64,000 nucleotides of DNA from RYN-230 sp963782185 (lineage in GTDB: Bacteria; Actinomycetota; Actinomycetes; Streptosporangiales; Streptosporangiaceae). The position numbers and the translations under genes were made by a program. The stretch's first letter is position 1. The number at the start of each line of letters is the position of its first letter. The notes beneath the pieces were generated by a model that was not told where the DNA came from, ran no database searches, and saw only the letters and a list, made by a program, of their open reading frames with translations. The stretch lies in assembly GCA_963782185.1 (NCBI GenBank), contig CAWAJB010000022.1, positions 19,679-83,678 of the forward strand. Direction: 5' to 3'. Below, piece after piece: positions 15,963-24,675 of the stretch.

Positions 15963-18361
15963 CAGCGGCGGCAGACCCGGTCCTCGATCCTGTCGGCACT
16001 GTTGTTGGCCTGGTCATCGCGGCCGACCCCGCCCTGGACCAGGGAACGGCGCGCCAGGCCGCTGAACGGGCTGCCGGCGGGCGGGCCAAGAGCCGGCGCC
16101 TGGCGGCTGCCCTGGCCAGCGACCCGTCGGTGCTTGCCACGGGCCGCTCACCGGCGCCACGAGCCGTCGGTGATCTGCTGTTGGCGTTGCGGGCAGCCGG
16201 GGCGGCCGGGATCTCGCCGCCGCGGTGCGCGGGCTGCGGGCGGGAGGTCACCTCGATGCAGCGCCGCGGGAACCACTGGTACTGCTCGCCGTGTTTCGGC
16301 CGCCCGCTGGCCTGCGCCGCGTGCGGCAACCAGCGGCAGGTCGCCTCGCGGGACCGGCACGGCCGGCCACGCTGCTGCCAGTGCCCCGACCAGGACACTC
16401 GCGATCCGCGTGACGTGCTCACCGAAGTCATCACCACGGCCGACCCTGGCCTGGCCGCGGACGTGGTGACGGCGGCGCTCGAGGCGACCGTGGTCAAGCC
16501 GGCGCACCTGCAGAAGCTGGCGTGGGCATTGCAAGAATCTCCCGCGCTGCTCACCGGCGGCGGGGCGAAAGCGCCATTCCCCATGGTGCTGAGATTGATC
16601 GGCGCACTCTGCGATGCCGGGGCGACCCGCATCCAGCGGCCCCCCTGCCCGCGCTGCGGGCGTGTCGTCGCGCTGAGCAAGCTGCGCGACGGGCTGCGGG
16701 TCTGCCGCGCCTGCTGCGCCCGCGCCAACGCCGTCCCGTGCGGCCGGTGCGGAACAGTGCGCGAGCCGGCGGCCCGCGACGAGCGGGGCCGGCCAGTCTG
16801 CCCGCACTGCCTGAGCACCGACCCGGCCAACCTCGAGCGGTGCGCCCGCTGCGGCCGCCGCAGGCCGGTCAGCACGCGGACATCCGGCGGGGCGGTCTGC
16901 CCCACCTGCGTCCCGCGGAAGATCCTGGCCTGCACGATCTGCGGACAGGCCAGGTCCGGCATGGTCTCCAGGATCACCGGCCAGCCGTGGTGCCGCGCGT
17001 GCGCCCGCTCGTGGGCGCCCTGCTCGCAATGCGGGCAGCCTGGCCGGCTCCGCGCCGGGACACGCGAGATGCCGCTATGCGGCAGCTGCGCCGCCCCAGG
17101 CACCGAGTGGAAGTCCTGCCCGGGCTGCGGCGCCGGCGAGCGGCTGGTCGCCGGTGCGTGCCGCCGCTGCCACCTGCACCAGCAGCTCCGCGAACTGCTG
17201 GCCGACCCCGCGGCTGGCCGCGTCCGCGCCGGGCTGCAGGTCCTCCAGCAGGCCCTGGCCGGCATTGACCGGCCCGAGATCGCGCTGGGCTGGCTGCGCC
17301 GCCCCAAGGTGCGGGCGTTGCTCACCGAACTCGCCGCTGGGCAGCGCCCGCTCACCCACGCCGCCCTCGATGACCTGCCACCCAGTAAGACCCTGACGCA
17401 CCTGCGCAGCGTGCTGGTCGGCACCGGGGCGCTGCCAGGGCGCGATGAGCACCTCGCACAGCTGGAACGCTGGATCGGCACCACCGTGGCCGCCCGCCTC
17501 GATCCCGGCCAGAAAGAGGTCCTGCACCGTTACGCGGTCTGGCACGTGCTGCGCCGGCTCCGCCACCGGCTCCGCGGCAGGCACGCCACCCCCGGCCAGG
17601 CAGCCGTTGCCCGCCGCAACGTCCAAGCCGCCGTGTCGTTCCTGGACTGGCTGGCCGCTGGCGATACCACCCTGGCCAGCTGCACCCAGGCCAGCCTCGA
17701 TGAGTGGATGGCCGCCGCCAATCTCAGCCAGCGCGGCCCGACCGGGAACTTCGTCCGCTGGGCCAGGAACCAGGGCCTGACCACTGTCGACTTCCCGGCC
17801 ACCCGGTGGGGCGGTCCGGCGCGGGTCATCGACACCGAGGCCCGCTGGGAGCAAGCGCGCTGGCTACTGCACGACGGCAGCGTCAGGCCCGAGGACCGGG
17901 CCGCCGGGCTGCTCGTTCTGCTCTACGCCCAGCAACCCGCGGCGATCAGCCGCCTCACCCTCGGCCACGTCCAGGCCGGCGGCGATCAGGTACGCCTGAT
18001 GCTCGGACGCGAGCCTGTCGTGCTTCCCGAACCGCTCGCCAGCCTCATCCTCCAGGTCGCCGCTACCCGGCGCGGCCACGCCGTCATCGGCGACCGCGGA
18101 AGCTCACCGTGGCTGCTGCCCGGCGGGCGGCCCGGCCAGCCGATCAGCCCCTACCGGCTCGCCGAACGGCTCCACCAGATCGGCATCCACCCCGGGCCAG
18201 CCCGCTCCACCGCGCTGTTCCAGCTCGCCACCGAGCTGCCCGCCGCGATCCTCGCCCGCCTGCTCGGCATCCACATCAAGGTCGCGGTCGCCTGGCAGCA
18301 CGCCTGCGCCGGAGACTGGATGACCTACGCCGCCGACATCAGCCACCGCCTGGAAAACTGA
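15959..18361 (+). CDS. 800-aa protein: eight zinc ribbons and a degenerate tyrosine-recombinase domain
   Basis: Intact frame from ATG 15959. Eight CxxC...CxxC ribbons are visible at about residues 90-112, 119-142, 230-253, 261-284, 295-317, 325-348, 355-377 and 387-404. Segments about 70-112 and 210-253 look like an internal duplication (a helical block followed by a ribbon). From about 545 the sequence follows a tyrosine recombinase: an N-terminal core-binding part (FLDWLAAGDTTLASCTQASL), then LLVLLYAQQPAAISRLTLGH, where the family arginine is missing, and SPYRLAERLHQIGIHPGPARS followed by LLGIHIKVAVAWQHA, which keeps the late LGxH histidine but has no clear tyrosine. It is therefore likely a DNA-binding partner rather than an enzyme (inference). 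The 880-residue TnpB at 37436 is an analogous zinc-plus-recombinase protein that keeps its catalytic residues. Confidence 0.8.
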   Translation: MTAAADPVLDPVGTVVGLVIAADPALDQGTARQAAERAAGGRAKSRRLAAALASDPSVLATGRSPAPRAVGDLLLALRAAGAAGISPPRCAGCGREVTSMQRRGNHWYCSPCFGRPLACAACGNQRQVASRDRHGRPRCCQCPDQDTRDPRDVLTEVITTADPGLAADVVTAALEATVVKPAHLQKLAWALQESPALLTGGGAKAPFPMVLRLIGALCDAGATRIQRPPCPRCGRVVALSKLRDGLRVCRACCARANAVPCGRCGTVREPAARDERGRPVCPHCLSTDPANLERCARCGRRRPVSTRTSGGAVCPTCVPRKILACTICGQARSGMVSRITGQPWCRACARSWAPCSQCGQPGRLRAGTREMPLCGSCAAPGTEWKSCPGCGAGERLVAGACRRCHLHQQLRELLADPAAGRVRAGLQVLQQALAGIDRPEIALGWLRRPKVRALLTELAAGQRPLTHAALDDLPPSKTLTHLRSVLVGTGALPGRDEHLAQLERWIGTTVAARLDPGQKEVLHRYAVWHVLRRLRHRLRGRHATPGQAAVARRNVQAAVSFLDWLAAGDTTLASCTQASLDEWMAAANLSQRGPTGNFVRWARNQGLTTVDFPATRWGGPARVIDTEARWEQARWLLHDGSVRPEDRAAGLLVLLYAQQPAAISRLTLGHVQAGGDQVRLMLGREPVVLPEPLASLILQVAATRRGHAVIGDRGSSPWLLPGGRPGQPISPYRLAERLHQIGIHPGPARSTALFQLATELPAAILARLLGIHIKVAVAWQHACAGDWMTYAADISHRLEN

Positions 18362-18365
18362 CCCG

Positions 18366-18707
18366 ATGGCCGGACTGCCCGAACTCGGCATCGCCCGCGT
18401 GCGCCGCTGGTGCGAGCAGCGCGTCCCCCCGCACGCCCGCGACCAGGTCCGTGTCGAGTGCGACATCGGGCCCCGGCAGCTGACGATCGTCGAGTGCAGG
18501 CCGCCCTGGCGCGCGGGCATCGGCCCGGAATGGACACGATTCCCCATCGCCCGGCTCCGTTACACGCAGGCCACCAATACGTGGACGTTGTACTGGCGCG
18601 ACCGCAACCTCCGCTTCCACCGCTACGACCAGATCGAACCATCACCGCAGATCGACGACCTCCTCCGCGAGATCGACCGCGACCCGACCGCGATCTTCTG
18701 GGGATAG
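18366..18707 (+). CDS. DUF3024 family protein
   Basis: 113 residues from ATG 18366, five bases after the previous stop. The sequence has the DUF3024 pattern: CEQRVPPHARDQVRVECDI, TIVECRPPWR, GPEWTRFPIARLRY, WTLYWRDRNLRFHRYDQI, and the C-terminal RDPTAIFWG. The family is small, soluble and of unknown function, common in actinobacteria. As the last gene of the nested element it is probably cargo or an accessory protein. Confidence 0.85.
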   Translation: MAGLPELGIARVRRWCEQRVPPHARDQVRVECDIGPRQLTIVECRPPWRAGIGPEWTRFPIARLRYTQATNTWTLYWRDRNLRFHRYDQIEPSPQIDDLLREIDRDPTAIFWG

Positions 18708-18758
18708 GACGGCCAGGCTGACGCATTCGGACAGTTCCAATATCCGACTGTGCCGTTA

Positions 18759-18821
18759 AAGGTGGCCGTCGAGTCGCTCCGCCAGGTCGCCCTCGGCGAC
18801 GGTGAGGAGGTGCTGGGGTGA
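18759..18821 (+). pseudogene. ritA: Detached 3' end of ritA
   Basis: Twenty codons and a TGA: KVAVESLRQVALGDGEEVLG. This is the normal end of RitA-like recombinases, and its TGA (18819-18821) overlaps the GTG of ritB (18818-18820). It proves that ritA ran directly into ritB before the nested element inserted. Confidence 0.85.
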
Positions 18822-19781
18822 GCGAGAACCTCGAAACCGCCGTCGAGCGCTTTCTCGAGCACAAGCGGGCACTCGGCCGCAAGTACCACAGCGAGGAGCA
18901 CGAGCTGCTGGTGCGCTTCGCCGGCGAGCACCGTGTCAGCCAGCTCGGCCAGCTGACCCCCGCCCTGCTCGAGGACTTCCTCGCGTCCCGGCCCAGATCC
19001 AGACCCCGCAGCTTCAATCACCTCCTGGGCGTGGTCGCAGCCCTGCTCGACTGGGCTGTCATCCACGAGCTGCTCGAGGTCTCACCGCTTCAGGTGCGCC
19101 GCCGCCGGGTAACCTCGACGCGCGTCCCGTTCCTGTTCGATGCCTCCCAGGCCCGCCGGCTGCTGGAGGCCGCGGCCGCGCTGCCAGACAACTCCCGGGC
19201 CCGGCAGCGGGGCCCGACCTACCGCGCCATCTTCGCCCTCTGCTACGGGCTCGGACTGCGCGCCGGCGAGGCATGCGGCCTGCGCCTGGGCGACATCAAC
19301 ACCGGCCGGCACCTGCTCATCGTGCGCGGCGGCAAGTTCGGAAAGAGCCGCCTCGTCCCGCACGGGCCGCGCATCGCGGGGCTCGTCGAGGAACAGGCCG
19401 GGCGCCGCCGGGCCAGCGGCTTGACCGGGCCCGATGCCCCGCTGTTCACCTTCGACGGTCACAGCTGCGTCCATCCCGGCACCGCCAGCGCGACCTTCCA
19501 CCACCTTGTCGCGACCCTCGGCCTCGCCGTCCCCGACGGGGTCTCGCCGCCCACGCTGCACCATCTTCGCCACAGCTTCGCGGTCGGCTGCCAGTTTGCT
19601 CCGCTGGTATCGCGAGGGCCTCGACCCATCGGCCCGCCTTCTCCAGCTATCCACCTTCATGGGCCATGTCGATCCCGTCTCGACAGCGGTCTACCTGACC
19701 ATCACCCCGCAGCTGCTGGACGAGGCGAGCCGGCGATTCGAGGCATTCGCCGAGCCGGCTTGGGCGGAGGTAGCGCGATGA
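18818..19781 (+). pseudogene. ritB: Tyrosine recombinase RitB-like, frameshifted
   Basis: Starts at GTG 18818 with GGTGAGGAGG upstream: MSENLETAVERFLEHKRALG. Catalytic arginine in GLGLRAGEACGLRLGD, HxxR in LHHLRHSFAVG, then a frameshift near 19590; the continuation LLRWYREGLDPSARLLQL, MGHVDPVSTAVYLTI holds the last histidine and tyrosine and ends at 19781. Length about 320 residues. Overlaps the next gene start (ATGA at 19778). Confidence 0.82.
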
Positions 19782-20784
19782 GCGAAACCTAGCTGATCGG
19801 GCCGGTCCTGCACTCGTTCTTCGCAGACCACCTGATCACCGTCAAGGGCCTCCGGCCGGCCTCGGTGCGCAGCTACCGGGATACCATCCGGCTGTTCCTT
19901 TCGTTCGCCGCCGCGGACAAGGGCTGCAAGATCACCCGTCTGGCGCTCGGCGACCTCACCTTCGACCGGGTCGTGAAGTTCCTGCGATATCTCGAGCAAG
20001 ACCGGCGCAACCACGCCCGCACCCGCAACCAGCGGCTCGCGGCGCTGCACACCCTCTTCGAGTACATCGCCGGGCGGTCACCAGAGATGCTCGCCATCTG
20101 CCAGCAGGTAGCCGCCATCCCGATGAAGCGGGTTGCCCCGCCAGAGACACGCTTCCTCGAACGAGACGAGGTCGAGCAGCTCCTCCGGCACCTGCCGCGT
20201 CACGGCCGGCTCGCACTACGGGACCGGGCGCTCCTGCTATTCCTCTACAACACCGGCGCCCGGGCGCAAGAAGCCGCCGATCTGCGCGCCGGGCAGCTCG
20301 ACCTCGGCAAGCACCCGCTCGTCCGCCTCCACGGCAAGGGCGACAAGTGGCGCACCTGTCCGCTGTGGCACCAGACCGCGGAGCTGCTCAGCTCGCTGCT
20401 CGCATCCCCCGGCCCGGCACCCGGCCCGCGGCCGCGGTGTTCACCGCACACGGGCAGCCACTCACCCGCTACGGCATCTACAAGATCGTGCGCCGCCACG
20501 CTGCCAGCCTCGACGACCCCCGGACCGGCCGCAGGATCAGCCCGCACATCTTCCGGCACACCGCCGCCGTCCACCTTCTCGAGGCCGGGGTCGAGGTCAA
20601 CGTGATCCGAGGCTGGCTCGGCCACGCCGACCTGAGCACCACCAACCGTTACGCCGAGATCAACACCAGGACCAAGCAGGAAGCCCTCCGAGCCGTCGAG
20701 CCTTCCGGTACTTCGGCGGGACCCCGCACCAGGCCAACCCGGCGATCCGACGAATCCCTCCTCAACTGGCTCGCTTCCCTCTGA
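19778..20784 (+). pseudogene. ritC: Tyrosine recombinase RitC-like, nonsense codon and frameshift
   Basis: ATG 19778 is followed by AGC GAA ACC TAG, an in-frame stop at codon 5, after which the frame continues as LIGPVLHSFFADHLITVKG and so on. A GTG at 19865 could restart translation but would lose the N-terminal helix. A frameshift near 20420 is needed to reach FTAHGQPLTRYGIYKIVRRH. Catalytic residues: arginine in YNTGARAQEAADLR, HxxR in HIFRHTAAVHLL, histidine and tyrosine in LGHADLSTTNRYAEI. The stop at 20782-20784 lies just before the subterminal repeat. Confidence 0.82.
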
Positions 20785-20786
20785 TC

Positions 20787-20874
20787 GTTATGTGGCCAGC
20801 GGCGTCCCCATCTCCGTGATCACGGCGCACCCGGTCATCACTGGCCACATAACCGGGCCGGGCACAGAACCCCG
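20787..20874 (-). repeat. Right end of RIT element: subterminal copy and 31-bp TIR
   Basis: GTTATGTGGCC at 20787-20797 and its inverse GGCCACATAAC at 20843-20853, the latter inside the terminal repeat 20844-20874. The arrangement mirrors the left end. Confidence 0.9.
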
Positions 20875-20897
20875 AATATGTTCCGCGGAACATATTC
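20874..20897. repeat. 24-bp perfect palindrome at one flank of the RIT element
   Basis: Two 12-base halves, GAATATGTTCCG and CGGAACATATTC, directly abut the right terminal repeat. The palindrome is AT-richer than its surroundings, interrupts the istA reading (which goes from FGGVFKVVV to PDNAS when both parts are joined) and is not found at the left flank. It may be a target site, an integration by-product or part of the element. Confidence 0.8.
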
Positions 20898-21546
20898 CAT
20901 GACCACGACCTTGAACACGCCGCCGAAGAACACCCACGCCGCCTCACAGCCCGCGATAAACGCGGCCAGGGTCTGGGTGAAGGACAGCCAGACGAACATG
21001 TGCCGCGAGTACGGCTGTGAAGATCAGCGCGTGCACCTTCCGGCGCCGCCCCGTGACCGGGTCGGCCAGCAGGCCCAGATAGCCGAAGTCGATCTGGCAC
21101 TCCATCCCCGGCTCGCCATCGGCGACGCGGACCGTCGCGGCGGTCTTCCCGAAGCCGCACCGCTCCACGCAGAACCTGTGCAGCGTCCGGTACGGCACCG
21201 CGACGCCCTGCCGTTCCAGCAGGACACCGATCTTGACTACAGACAGCCCGGCTTTCACTTGCCCGGCGACCTGCTCCTGGCAGGCCTCCAGCTGATCCCA
21301 CGCCCGCCCGTGCCCGCCCGGGCGCACCGGCCGGACCGCCTCAGCGACCTGGCCGACCAGCTCATCGGTCAGCTGCCCCGGCCCGCCATCACGGGCCAGC
21401 CCGGCCTCTGCCGCTGCCTGCACATACCGGCGGGCGGTCTTGCGGTCCACCCCCGCCTGCTCAGCCACCCGCCGCAGCCCCGTACCCGACAGCCAGGCCC
21501 GCAGCACCTCACGGATCTCAGTCACCGCAACCTCCCGGAACGCCAT
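20898..21546 (-). pseudogene. istA: IS21-family transposase IstA, N-terminal part
   Basis: Minus-strand frame from ATG 21546: MAFREVAVTEIREVLRAWLS with a helix-turn-helix, LRRVAEQAGVDRKTARRYV, and the start of the DDE domain, GMECQIDFGYLGLLADPVTG. A frameshift near 21010 is needed to go on to HMFVWLSFTQTLAAFIAGCE and AAWVFFGGVFKVVV, where the RIT element interrupts the gene. The C-terminal half is at 12452-12960. Confidence 0.85.
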
Positions 21547-21622
21547 CCCCCGAACCCCCAAGCCGATCGACTTGAAGGCACCAGGTACCGGAAGTGATCA
21601 AGACCCCCAAGCCGGCACGCCG

Positions 21623-21690
21623 GGTGGTCCCATCACTGGCAACCAGGTGGTCCCATGCTCGTGGCAGAAAACCCCTCAGGGCGGTCCCAT
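21623..21690. repeat. Multiple terminal repeats of the IS21 element
   Basis: GGTGGTCCCAT at 21623-21633 and 21646-21656, and GCGGTCCCAT at 21681-21690. Several short direct repeats upstream of istA are typical of IS21-family ends. The outer tip could not be fixed. Confidence 0.6.
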
Positions 21691-21911
21691 GCTGCTGGCA
21701 GGCGACAAGCCGCCGGTCGTAGGTCACCAGCCCGCGGCAACCAGCTGGCGCAGACAGTGGCCTCCGAAGCTTTGCTCACCTGAGCGAACTGGGTGCGCTC
21801 ATCTGATCCTCTGGGGTCGACCTCTGCCGCGCTGTGGGCGGTTCCGCTGATCAAGATCCAGGCTTAAGATCCAGGCGGGGAGCTGCCCTGACGGCGGCAT
21901 AAGCTCGCCTC

Positions 21912-22007
21912 GTGAAGCGGGTGCTGATCACCGGCATGTCCGGCACAGGGAAATCGATAGAAGCCCTCACCGGCGGGAACGCGGCCCGGCTGCTTAGCCG
22001 CGAATGA
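21912..22007 (+). pseudogene. P-loop NTPase/kinase, N-terminal stub
   Basis: 31 codons from GTG 21912: MKRVLITGMSGTGKSIEALT and then a stop at 22005-22007. GMSGTGKS is a Walker A motif of the adenylate-kinase or AAA type. The remainder of the gene is missing, so this is a truncated remnant. Confidence 0.6.
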
Positions 22008-22141
22008 CCAGCGGACACCGCCGCGGTAACACCCGCAGACCCACCGCACCCCCGGCGGCAGCCGTTGTCGCCGCGACAGAAGTCTCGTAACGTTCGTCCT
22101 TGAGGCGGCGGCACCGGAGCGTCGATCGGAGGGGGAGCCTC

Positions 22142-23080
22142 ATGGGCCTGTTTAGACGACGTCCAAGCGGGACTGCGCCACCTATGGATCGCGAGCTTCC
22201 TCCGGGGGCGGATGCGGTGCAGGTCGAAGGGCTGGGCGCCCTCGCGGCAAGCCGGGGTTGGCAACGGGTGAGGGACGAGGAACCGGTCGGCTCGGAGTTC
22301 GCTGGCCAGGTCCATCGGCTGGCCTGGATTCTCTACGGCATACCGTTCTCGAGCGATCTGCTCAACGCCACGTCGGCCGAACATCGCACGATCTACCGCG
22401 AGGCGTGGGCCGGGTCCGCCGACGGGCATCGATTCCTGGTGGCGAACGCGTGGACCAACATCGGTCCCCGCCGGCTGAAGTTCTACGACCATCAGGCGAT
22501 CGCCGTGTGTGTCGTCGAGCGGTGCAACATGGTGCCCTTGTGGATCCAGCCGCGGCGCCTGCCATGGACGGACCGGCACGTCGCGGCGTCACCGACCGGC
22601 GATCCCCACTTCGACGACCGGTGCTCGGCCGCGTTTCCCCTACCTGGCACGGGGCCAGTGCTGCTCACGGCTGAGGTGCGGCAGCGGTTGCTGGCTCACG
22701 ACGACTGGGCGTTCGTATCGATGTCGGGTTCGCTGCTGTGCGCTAGCACCGGCCCGTACGTGACCGTCGACTCCGTAACCTCGCGGGTCGAGGAGGTACT
22801 CGGGCTCATCGCAGCGATCGCCCACGCCGCCGTGCCGCAGGTGAGCGATCCGGCCACCGCTGATCTGATCGCACGCGTGGGGCGGATCAGCAGCCTTGAA
22901 GAGGCAGCCGCTTTCGTGGTCGGCCTGAACCCCGCCGAACGCGACCTGCTGGCGCGGTCGGGAACACCGTTGGCCGCCTTCGCCCAGGACACCACGCCCG
23001 AGCAGGCAGCCGAGCGCTTCATGTCACTCAGCCTCACCGAGAAGATGAGGCTGTACGCCATGATGCAGATCACGGGCTAG
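22142..23080 (+). CDS. Hypothetical protein, 312 aa
   Basis: Start ATG 22142 with GGAGGGGGAG upstream. No family recognised. A short basic N-terminus (MGLFRRRPSGTAPPM) is followed by a soluble alpha/beta domain to about residue 235; there are no membrane helices or signal peptide. Notable segments are WILYGIPFSSDLLNATSAEH, LKFYDHQAIAVCVVERC and FVSMSGSLLCASTGPYVTVD. The last 60 residues are helical. Isolated between a remnant and an IS. Codon use and intact frame support a real gene. Confidence 0.7.
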   Translation: MGLFRRRPSGTAPPMDRELPPGADAVQVEGLGALAASRGWQRVRDEEPVGSEFAGQVHRLAWILYGIPFSSDLLNATSAEHRTIYREAWAGSADGHRFLVANAWTNIGPRRLKFYDHQAIAVCVVERCNMVPLWIQPRRLPWTDRHVAASPTGDPHFDDRCSAAFPLPGTGPVLLTAEVRQRLLAHDDWAFVSMSGSLLCASTGPYVTVDSVTSRVEEVLGLIAAIAHAAVPQVSDPATADLIARVGRISSLEEAAAFVVGLNPAERDLLARSGTPLAAFAQDTTPEQAAERFMSLSLTEKMRLYAMMQITG

Positions 23081-23130
23081 CCTCGGGCTTTCTTCTGGCA
23101 GTGGGCCCGGCTTGATCGTTTGGACGTGAA

Positions 23131-23197
23131 AAGTGCCTTTGAGCTGGAAGGCTAGGGCTTGTCGAGAGACCTGTCCGCACCAGTTCGAAAGGCACTT
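23131..23197. repeat. Imperfect inverted repeat, possible IS end remnant
   Basis: AAGTGCCTTTGAGCTGG at 23131-23147 pairs with the complement of 23180-23197 with a few mismatches. It could be a terminator hairpin for the gene ending at 23080, or the left end of a lost IS. Confidence 0.4.
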
Positions 23198-23269
23198 CCG
23201 CGTGCAGCTTACCCGCTTCCCACTCCAAGATCATGGTGTCTGCTGACGGCACCGGAATCGTTTCCCTGC

Positions 23270-24464
23270 GGGGTGCCAGAAGTCTGCGTACCCTGTGAGC
23301 TGCAGTGATGACCAGCGTCAGCCGTAGGGCATCATGATCATTCGTGTCCTTCCGCCTGCTCTACCTCATCTTCGTCCGGCTCTGCGGCTGGCTGGTTCTG
23401 CTTGGCCGGTCGTCGGCTTCCAAGAACGCCGAGCTGCTCGTGCTGCGGCATGAGGTCGCCGTGCTGCGCCGCATTCATCCGCGGCCCCGGCTCGACTGGG
23501 CCGATCGGGCGGTCCTCGCCGCGCTGATCCGGCTCCTGCCAGCAAGGCTGCGGATGCATCGGCTGGTCACCCCAGGCACCGTCCTGCGCTGGCACCGCCG
23601 TCTGGTCACCCGTAAATGGACCTACCCGCACCGGATGGGACGGCCGCCGGTCAGCGCCGAGATCGCCTCGCTGATCAAGCGGCTCGCCACCGAGAATCGC
23701 GGCTGGGGATACAAGAGAATCCAAGGCGAGCTGCTGAAACTCGGCCACCGGGTCGGCGCATCCACGATCCGCCGGGTCCTCAAGGCCCTGAAAATCCCTC
23801 CGGCACCGGAACGGCATACCGACGCGACCTGGCGGCAGTTCCTGCACACCCAGGCAGCCACGATGCTGGCCACCGACTTCTTCCACGCGGACTGCGCGGT
23901 GACCCTGCAGCGCCTGTACTGCCTGTTCGTCATCGAGATAGGCAGCCGTTATGTGCACATCCTCGGGATCACCGCGAACCCAGACGGTCCCTGGACCGTG
24001 CAGCAGATCCGCAACCTCCTGATGGATCTGGGTGATCGCGCCGCCGGCTTCCGGTTCCTAGTCCGTGATCGGGCCGGGCAGTTCACCGCGTCGTTTGACG
24101 CAGTCCTGGCCGATGCTGGTATCGAGGCGGTGAAGATCCCGCCCCGGAGCCCGCGCGCGAACGCTTACGCGGAAAGGTTCGTGCTCACCGCCCGGACCGA
24201 GGTCACCGACCGGATGCTCATCTTCGGCGCGCGGCATCTGCGGACGATCCTGGCCGAGTATGAGACCCATTACAACGGACGGCGGCCTCATCGCAGCCGC
24301 CATCTCCGCCCGCCCCGGCCCGACCGCCCCGGCCCGACCACCCCGTCGCTGATCTCTCCCAGGAGCGGATCAAGCGCCGCCCCGTCCTCGGCGGCCTCAT
24401 CAGCGAGTACGAGCGGGCCGCATAGAAGCCCAGGTCAGGACTGGTGGCCGAGTTCTGGAACCCC
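23270..24464 (+). mobile_element. IS copy A (integrase-core transposase), about 1.2 kb
   Basis: Left end GGGGTGCCAGAAGTCTG (23270-23286); right end, read on the other strand, GGGGTTCCAGAACTC (24450-24464). The same ends occur around copy B at 55541-56728. One transposase gene inside. It lies next to the 3' flank of a group II intron. Confidence 0.8.
23344..24425 (+). pseudogene. IS transposase with rve integrase core, C-terminal frameshift
   Basis: GTG 23344, MSFRLLYLIFVRLCGWLVLL. Helix-turn-helix around residues 100-150 (WGYKRIQGELLKLGHRVGAS), then the DDE core: D in LATDFFHADCAVTL, D in FLVRDRAGQFTASFD, E in PRANAYAERFVLTAR. A 14-base tandem duplication (GCCCCGGCCCGACC twice, near 24310-24340) moves the frame; restoring it gives the family end LGGLISEYERAA at 24425. 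Without correction the frame runs on to 24477. The catalytic core is unaffected, so activity might survive. Confidence 0.82.
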
Positions 24465-24675
24465 ACAGGCCGTCTGATGATGCCGACCTGTCCCGTCGTT
24501 GTCAGGGCCGCTTCCGCCGTCCCGCGCGTTCCCGCGTTCGGGCTGCCCTCAGCTTCACCGGCCAGCTGCGACTGGCCAGGCGGTGGAGTCCTTTCACCTC
24601 CACTCGATCGTGGTGAGGTCGATCCGGGGCGCCCTGCCGGTGTTGCCATCGGTGGGTTTCCCCGGATCGCCTCCC

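Larger units (their letters stand above)
14321..18758 (+). mobile_element. Nested element in ritA: recombinase, XRE-like, zinc-ribbon protein, DUF3024
   Basis: The boundaries follow from rejoining ritA: removing 14321-18758 restores GAG-ATT-TAT-GCC-AA(A)G-GTG-GCC across the site. Content in one direction: tyrosine recombinase (14513), XRE-like protein (15633), 800-residue zinc-ribbon protein (15959), DUF3024 protein (18366), the first three joined by overlaps. The ends share only a weak inverted match (TCGGGAATTGCATCAG from 14324 against TCGGATATTGGAACTG near the right end). The gene set resembles a Tn554-like transposon in having one active recombinase and one large zinc-binding recombinase relative, but I do not recognise this arrangement as a named family. 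Confidence 0.72.
12961..20874 (+). mobile_element. Recombinase-in-Trio (RIT) type element, 7.9 kb, with a nested second element
   Basis: The element is bounded by perfect 31-bp terminal inverted repeats (12961-12991 and 20844-20874) and splits an IS21 istA gene. It carries three tyrosine recombinases in the same direction: RitA-like (13117), RitB-like (18818) and RitC-like (19778), with the 4-base overlaps typical of such trios. About 4.4 kb (14321-18758) of other material is inserted near the 3' end of ritA; without it the element would be about 3.5 kb, in line with known RIT elements. All three recombinase genes carry lesions, so the copy is probably inactive. Assignment to RIT rests on gene order and ends, not on a database match. 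Confidence 0.8.

Noticed and set aside
15943..17484. 513-codon minus-strand frame over the zinc-ribbon gene
   Set aside because: Ser/Arg/Cys shadow; the plus frame has eight ordered zinc ribbons and overlaps its neighbours properly.
21623..21690. CRISPR-like short repeats
   Set aside because: Three imperfect 10-11 base repeats with unequal spacing fit IS21 ends better; no CRISPR array or cas gene is in the window.
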